DNA from: Nocardioides gilvus
Lineage (GTDB): Bacteria > Actinomycetota > Actinomycetes > Propionibacteriales > Nocardioidaceae
Direction: 5' to 3'
DNA length: 64,000 nucleotides
Assembly (NCBI RefSeq): GCF_003194605.1
Contig: NZ_QHKY01000003.1
Location: 372,001-436,000 of the forward strand
Translations under genes and position numbers: made by a program
Shown: piece by piece, positions 60,448-64,000 of the stretch
Position numbering within the stretch: position 1 is the first letter of the stretch
Layout of the letters: every line of letters begins with the position of its first letter
The notes under the pieces: generated by a model
What the model saw: only the letters and a program-made list of their open reading frames with translations
Told to the model about the DNA's origin: nothing
Databases searched by the model: none

Positions 60448-61292
60448 GATCGTCCTCTGCGGTCGGGCTCGGTGTCGGTGACGGGAGCGGAGGGGTGGGC
60501 TGTGCCGAGGGTGTTCTCGTCGGTGTGGCCCGCTCCGCGCACGGTCACCACGACGGCGGTGGCGTTGTCCTTGCCGCCGGCCTCGACCGCGGCCGCCACG
60601 ATGGTGGAGGCCGTCTCGTGGTCGGAGCGCTTGTCGGCGAGCAGGCGCGCCAAGGTCGCGTCGTCGAGCTCGGTGGTGACGCCGTCGGAGCACAGGAGCA
60701 CCCGCGACCCGGCGGTAGCGGGCACGAGTGAGTAGTCGGCGGGCGAGTTCTGCACGGCGCCCAGGGCACGGGTGATCACGTGGCGTTCTGGGTGCGTGGG
60801 CACGTCCACCGGGTCGAGCTCACCGGCGTCGATCAATTCCTGGACGACCGAGTGGTCGTGGCTGAGCTGCTCCAGCTGGTCCTGCTGCCACACGTAGGCC
60901 CGTGAGTCGCCGACGTTGGCGAGCAACCAGTAACCGACCCCTTCCTCGAGCAGGTAGACCGCCGCCACCAGGGTGGAGCCGGGAGCTGCCGGGGACTCGT
61001 CGGTGACCAACGCCTGGATGCGTTCCTGGCACTGGCCGATGCACGCCTCGACGGCTGCCGCGTCCACGCTGCCGCGCCTGACCATCGCCTCGAAACTCTC
61101 GACCACGATGGCGCTGGCCACGTCTCCGGCACGATGACCACCCATCCCGTCGGCGACCAGGAAGACGGGGGGCTCGGCGTACCAACCGTCCTCGTTGACC
61201 CGACGTACGGTCCCGGGGTGGCTCGCGGCGCCAAAACTGAGCGGAAGGCTGGCGGCGGATTGCGGAGAATCCAGCGTGGGGTGCGCTGACAA
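60444..61292 (-). CDS. PP2C-family Ser/Thr protein phosphatase
   Basis: A 282-residue metal-dependent phosphatase (PstP-like, without membrane helix). Metal-binding motifs are complete: [34 protein letters not shown] and [11 protein letters not shown]. The start is a TTG at 61292 with an excellent GGAGGAG nine bases upstream. It is the first gene of the 23-kb minus-strand operon and counteracts the kinase at 57636. Confidence 0.93.
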   Translation of the reverse strand: MSAHPTLDSPQSAASLPLSFGAASHPGTVRRVNEDGWYAEPPVFLVADGMGGHRAGDVASAIVVESFEAMVRRGSVDAAAVEACIGQCQERIQALVTDESPAAPGSTLVAAVYLLEEGVGYWLLANVGDSRAYVWQQDQLEQLSHDHSVVQELIDAGELDPVDVPTHPERHVITRALGAVQNSPADYSLVPATAGSRVLLCSDGVTTELDDATLARLLADKRSDHETASTIVAAAVEAGGKDNATAVVVTVRGAGHTDENTLGTAHPSAPVTDTEPDRRGRS

Positions 61293-61498
61293 GACTGACT
61301 CCTCCGATTGTTTGGCGACGAAAGGGCACCCTAGGACGGTTCTGGCCCATCATCCATGGGGACCTCTCCCCGCGGAGGCTATTTCAGCAGTCGTCTGCCA
61401 CAGCGCCGAGTCCACGAGGTGAACGGGCGCAAAGAGATCCTCCGTGCTGCGCCACGAAGCACGCACCCGACTGACGGCTCCCCAGCGTGACGAACGAC

Positions 61499-62302
61499 TC
61501 AGGAAGTGGTCTGCCCCAGGTGCTCTCGCGCGAAGGCGAGCGACTCCTTCAGGTCGGCGATCCGCTCCGCCTTGGAGTCACAGCGTCGAGTGTTGATCTC
61601 GAGGACCACGGCCCCGTCGAAGCCCCCAGCCACGATGTGGCGCAGGAAGGCGTCCGCCCGCATGATCCCGCGACCCGGCACCAGGTGCTCGTCCTTCGCG
61701 CTGCCGGTGCCGTCGGTCAGGTGCACGTGCTGGAGGCGCGACCCCATCCGATCAGCCATCTCGATCACGTCGTCACCGGCGATCGCCGCGTGCGAGACAT
61801 CGATGGTGGTGTGCGCGTAGCTGCCCTCGGAGGGGTCCCAGTGGGGCAGGTACATGCCGCCTGCCGTCACCGCGCGCTTGCCCGCGGTGGCGCGCCACGG
61901 GTACATGTTCTCCACCGCGAAGTGGAGCCCGGTCGACTCCTCGAGATCAGCGATGCCCTGCTCGAAACCGGCCGCGTACTCGCGCTGCCACCGGAACGGC
62001 GGATGGACGACGACGGTCTCGGCGCCCAGCTCGTGCGCCAGGTCAGCGGAACGCTGCAGCTTGCCCCACGGCTCGGTGCCCCAGACCCGCTGGGTCCACA
62101 GCAGGCACGGGGCGTGCACCGCACAGACGGGCATCTCGTGGACCGCCGAGAGCTGCTTGAGGGCGGAGGTCTGTTGGGAGAGGCCGTCCATGCCCACCAT
62201 CACCTCGACGGCGTCATAGCCGATGCTCGCGGCGTACGCGAAGCCCGCCGCGGTCGACTCGGGGTAGATCGAGACGGTGGAGAGTCCGACAGTGATGGCC
62301 AT
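61499..62302 (-). CDS. Sugar phosphate isomerase/epimerase (xylose-isomerase-like TIM barrel)
   Basis: A 267-residue AP-endonuclease-2/xylose-isomerase-like barrel: MAITVGLSTVSIYPESTAAG, IGYDAVEVMVG, FAVENMYPW, LPHWDPSEGS and VLEINTRR contain probable metal ligands (E, D, H). It starts eight bases after the Ppx stop with GAGG upstream, so the two are co-transcribed. The same pair exists in mycobacteria (from memory Rv0496/Rv0498). Substrate unknown. Confidence 0.85.
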   Translation of the reverse strand: MAITVGLSTVSIYPESTAAGFAYAASIGYDAVEVMVGMDGLSQQTSALKQLSAVHEMPVCAVHAPCLLWTQRVWGTEPWGKLQRSADLAHELGAETVVVHPPFRWQREYAAGFEQGIADLEESTGLHFAVENMYPWRATAGKRAVTAGGMYLPHWDPSEGSYAHTTIDVSHAAIAGDDVIEMADRMGSRLQHVHLTDGTGSAKDEHLVPGRGIMRADAFLRHIVAGGFDGAVVLEINTRRCDSKAERIADLKESLAFAREHLGQTTS

Positions 62303-62309
62303 GGCCGCC

Positions 62310-63242
62310 TCAGTCCAGGACCGAAAGCTGGTCGAACCGCTCCAGGATCACGCCTTCGCGCAACGCCCAGGGGCAGATCTCGAGCTCGGGCAGGTCGAAG
62401 ATGTCCATCACCGCTTCCGCCACCAGCGCGCCCGGCACGATCTGGTGGGCGCGACTCGGCGAGACCCCGGGCAGGTCCGCCATCTTCTCGGGCGGGGTGG
62501 CGATCAGCGTCGGGATCCAGGCAGCCAGGTCGTCGCGCCGCAGCGTGCGCGGCACCAGGTGTCCGGCCGACGAGGGCGCGGCGCCGCAGATCCGCGCCAA
62601 CGACCTGAACGTCTTGGAGGTCGCAGCGGCCCGGTGCGGGGCACCGCCGCGCAGCAGGTTGCCGGCGTCCCGGGCGATCTCGGCGCGAATCATGCGACGC
62701 AGCGTACGCACGCTCTCGTCGTCCTGGTCCCCACTGAACCAGTCGCGGGCCAGTCGGGCAGCCCCCAGCGGGATCGACCAGGCCACGTCGGGCGCCTCGT
62801 CGGGGCCTCCCGCGATCTCCAGGGACCCGCCGCCGATGTCAAAGACCGCCAGGCGGCCGGCGGACCAACCGAACCACCGCCGTACGGCGAGGAAGGTCAG
62901 CCGTGCCTCGTCCTCGCCGGCGAGCACCTCGATCCGGGTGCCGGTGCTGGCCTCGACGTGGTCCAGGACCTCTGCGCTGTTGTCGGCCTCGCGGACAGCC
63001 GAGGTCGCGAACGCCAGGATCTCGACGCATCCGCGCTCCGCGGCGACCTCCTGGGCCGACGCCGTGAACTCGGTCAACGCGTCGATGCCGGCCCGCGAGA
63101 GCGACCCCTCGGGGGTCAGGTGCTCGGCCAGTCGCAGCGGCTGCTTGTGGGAGGAGGCCGGGAGGGGGGCCGCGCCGCCGTGGGCGTCCACGACGAGCAG
63201 GTGGCCCGTGTTCGAGCCGATGTCGAGCACTCCCAGACGCAT
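62310..63242 (-). CDS. Ppx/GppA-family exopolyphosphatase/phosphatase
   Basis: A 310-residue ASKHA-fold phosphatase: VLDIGSNTGHLLVVDA is the phosphate-1 loop, ATSAVREADNSAEVL and VFDIGGGSLEIAGGP are family blocks. It lacks the long C-terminal domain of large Ppx proteins, as in mycobacterial Ppx1. ATG 63242 is used; a TTG three codons upstream is possible. Acts on polyphosphate and/or (p)ppGpp by family knowledge. Confidence 0.9.
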   Translation of the reverse strand: MRLGVLDIGSNTGHLLVVDAHGGAAPLPASSHKQPLRLAEHLTPEGSLSRAGIDALTEFTASAQEVAAERGCVEILAFATSAVREADNSAEVLDHVEASTGTRIEVLAGEDEARLTFLAVRRWFGWSAGRLAVFDIGGGSLEIAGGPDEAPDVAWSIPLGAARLARDWFSGDQDDESVRTLRRMIRAEIARDAGNLLRGGAPHRAAATSKTFRSLARICGAAPSSAGHLVPRTLRRDDLAAWIPTLIATPPEKMADLPGVSPSRAHQIVPGALVAEAVMDIFDLPELEICPWALREGVILERFDQLSVLD

Positions 63243-63295
63243 GGGGGCCAAACTACCCGTCGTCCGGCGAAGCCGAGAGCCGAAGGCCCAGAACC

Positions 63296-63301
63296 TAGGA
63301 T
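63296..63301 (+). promoter_or_regulatory. -10 hexamer TAGGAT of the cysteine-rich conserved gene
   Basis: TAGGAT lies six bases before the GTG start at 63308, again in the leaderless arrangement. Confidence 0.5.
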
Positions 63302-63307
63302 TGGCGC

Positions 63308-64000
63308 GTGCCCGAAGTCGACCTGGTCTTTCCCCGTGCGTTCGTCGAGTTCGCGGACCCCGGCGACGCCGACCAGGTCTTCCGCTGCGACCTCACCTGG
63401 CTCACGTCAGCCTGGACGTGCATCTTCGGCCAGGGCTGCCCAGGTATCTACGAGTCCTCCCCCGACGTCGGTTGCTGCACCCTCGGTGCCCACTTCTCCG
63501 ACGCCGAGGACGAGGCGCGGGTCGCCGGGTTCGTCGACCAGCTCACCCCCGACCAGTGGCAGCAGCACCCCGGACGTCCAGTCGCCACCGATGACTGGGT
63601 CGAGCTGGACGGCGACGGTGAGCGCAAGACGCGTACGTCGGCCTTCGCGGGCCAGTCGGCCTGCGTCTTCGCCAACCGGTCCGACTTTGCCGGTGGGGAG
63701 GGCTGTGCGTTGCACGGTCTCGCGCTGGCCCAGGGCCGCAACCCGCTGGAGACGAAGCCGGACGTCTGCTGGCAGCTCCCGATCCGGCGTACGTACCGCA
63801 CGGTCGAGCTGCCCGACGACACCTCCTACCTCGAGGTCTCGATCACCGAGTACGACCGCCGCGGCTGGGGGCCTGGTGGCCACGACCTCGACTGGTACTG
63901 CTCGGGGAACACCGAGGCGCACGTCGCCCCGGACCCGGTCTACGTGACGCACGCGGCCGAGCTCACCGAGCTGATGGGCCGGGCCGCGTACGTCGAGCTC
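63308..64000 (+). CDS. Conserved cysteine-rich protein (Rv0495c-like), 5' part
   Basis: An open frame of 231 codons that continues beyond the window. It begins [20 protein letters not shown]. Cysteines in [40 protein letters not shown] and [13 protein letters not shown] could bind a metal or cluster. The position divergent from ppx matches the conserved hypothetical Rv0495c of mycobacteria (from memory). Function unknown. Confidence 0.75.
   Translation, partial: MPEVDLVFPRAFVEFADPGDADQVFRCDLTWLTSAWTCIFGQGCPGIYESSPDVGCCTLGAHFSDAEDEARVAGFVDQLTPDQWQQHPGRPVATDDWVELDGDGERKTRTSAFAGQSACVFANRSDFAGGEGCALHGLALAQGRNPLETKPDVCWQLPIRRTYRTVELPDDTSYLEVSITEYDRRGWGPGGHDLDWYCSGNTEAHVAPDPVYVTHAAELTELMGRAAYVEL

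Noticed and set aside
1..64000. tRNA, rRNA, riboswitch, prophage and insertion-sequence features
   Set aside because: Looked for by eye at gene ends and in intergenic gaps; none had a convincing cloverleaf, aptamer core, transposase or integrase. A covariance-model search would be needed to exclude small RNAs.

Overview
The window is high-GC chromosomal DNA from an actinobacterium, most likely of the Nocardioides type (Propionibacteriales). The basis is uniformly GC-rich coding with GTG/TTG starts, DUF6318-type lipoproteins, a rex-hemA-hemC-hemD order like that of Streptomyces, and many genes whose TANNNT -10 hexamer sits 6-8 bases before the start codon. No rRNA, tRNA, CRISPR array, transposase or phage gene was seen, and no stretch longer than about 300 bases lacks a gene.

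Region 1 (1-15.2 kb) is menaquinone biosynthesis with accessory genes. menG (partial) and menF diverge from an intergenic region carrying three 13-base repeats. menE-menC-menD form a coupled minus-strand operon, and menA lies nearby. menB and menH are not in the window. Interspersed are an MBL-fold hydrolase, a GH16 lipoprotein, a membrane-anchored beta-propeller-like protein, an Eis-like acetyltransferase, two small membrane proteins, and a four-gene minus-strand operon (9.86-13.08 kb) for a small secreted four-cysteine protein, an ABC ATPase and two polytopic membrane proteins.

Region 2 (15.2-27.1 kb) covers cytochrome c and haem. A TlpA-CcdA-ResB-CcsB maturation operon is translationally coupled to a histidine phosphatase and hemL. 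hemB, a fused cobA-hemD gene, hemC, hemA and the redox repressor rex follow. Together with region 1 this is the respiratory cofactor block of the chromosome (menaquinone, haem, cytochrome c).

Region 3 (27.2-35.1 kb) is a conserved actinobacterial neighbourhood: glutaredoxin, acyl-CoA ligase, SerB1-like HAD phosphatase, acyltransferase, NAD-dependent epimerase, the 33-residue ribosomal protein bS22, an excisionase-type HTH protein, AcuC-like deacetylase and proC. Gene content and approximate order match my recollection of M. tuberculosis Rv0495c-Rv0558.

Region 4 (35.2-61.3 kb) looks like an insertion into that conserved backbone, between proC and the sugar-phosphate isomerase/ppx pair. It holds a DUF6318 / secreted protein / DUF6318 triad, a secreted HNH nuclease lipoprotein, and a 23-kb, 12-gene minus-strand operon. 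In transcription order the operon encodes PP2C phosphatase, FHA protein, Ser/Thr kinase, FHA-HTH protein, a 2066-residue Ig-like/FN3 surface protein, MoxR, DUF58, a transglutaminase-like membrane protein that has lost its catalytic triad, an RDD-FHA protein, an EssC/EccC-type FHA-FtsK ATPase, a WXG100-like protein and a probable type VII substrate ending in 25-residue tandem repeats. I read this as a phospho-signalling-controlled, minimal type VII-like secretion and surface system. It is the best candidate for something poorly described here.

Region 5 (61.5-64 kb) returns to the conserved backbone: sugar-phosphate isomerase, Ppx/GppA phosphatase and a cysteine-rich conserved protein cut by the window edge.
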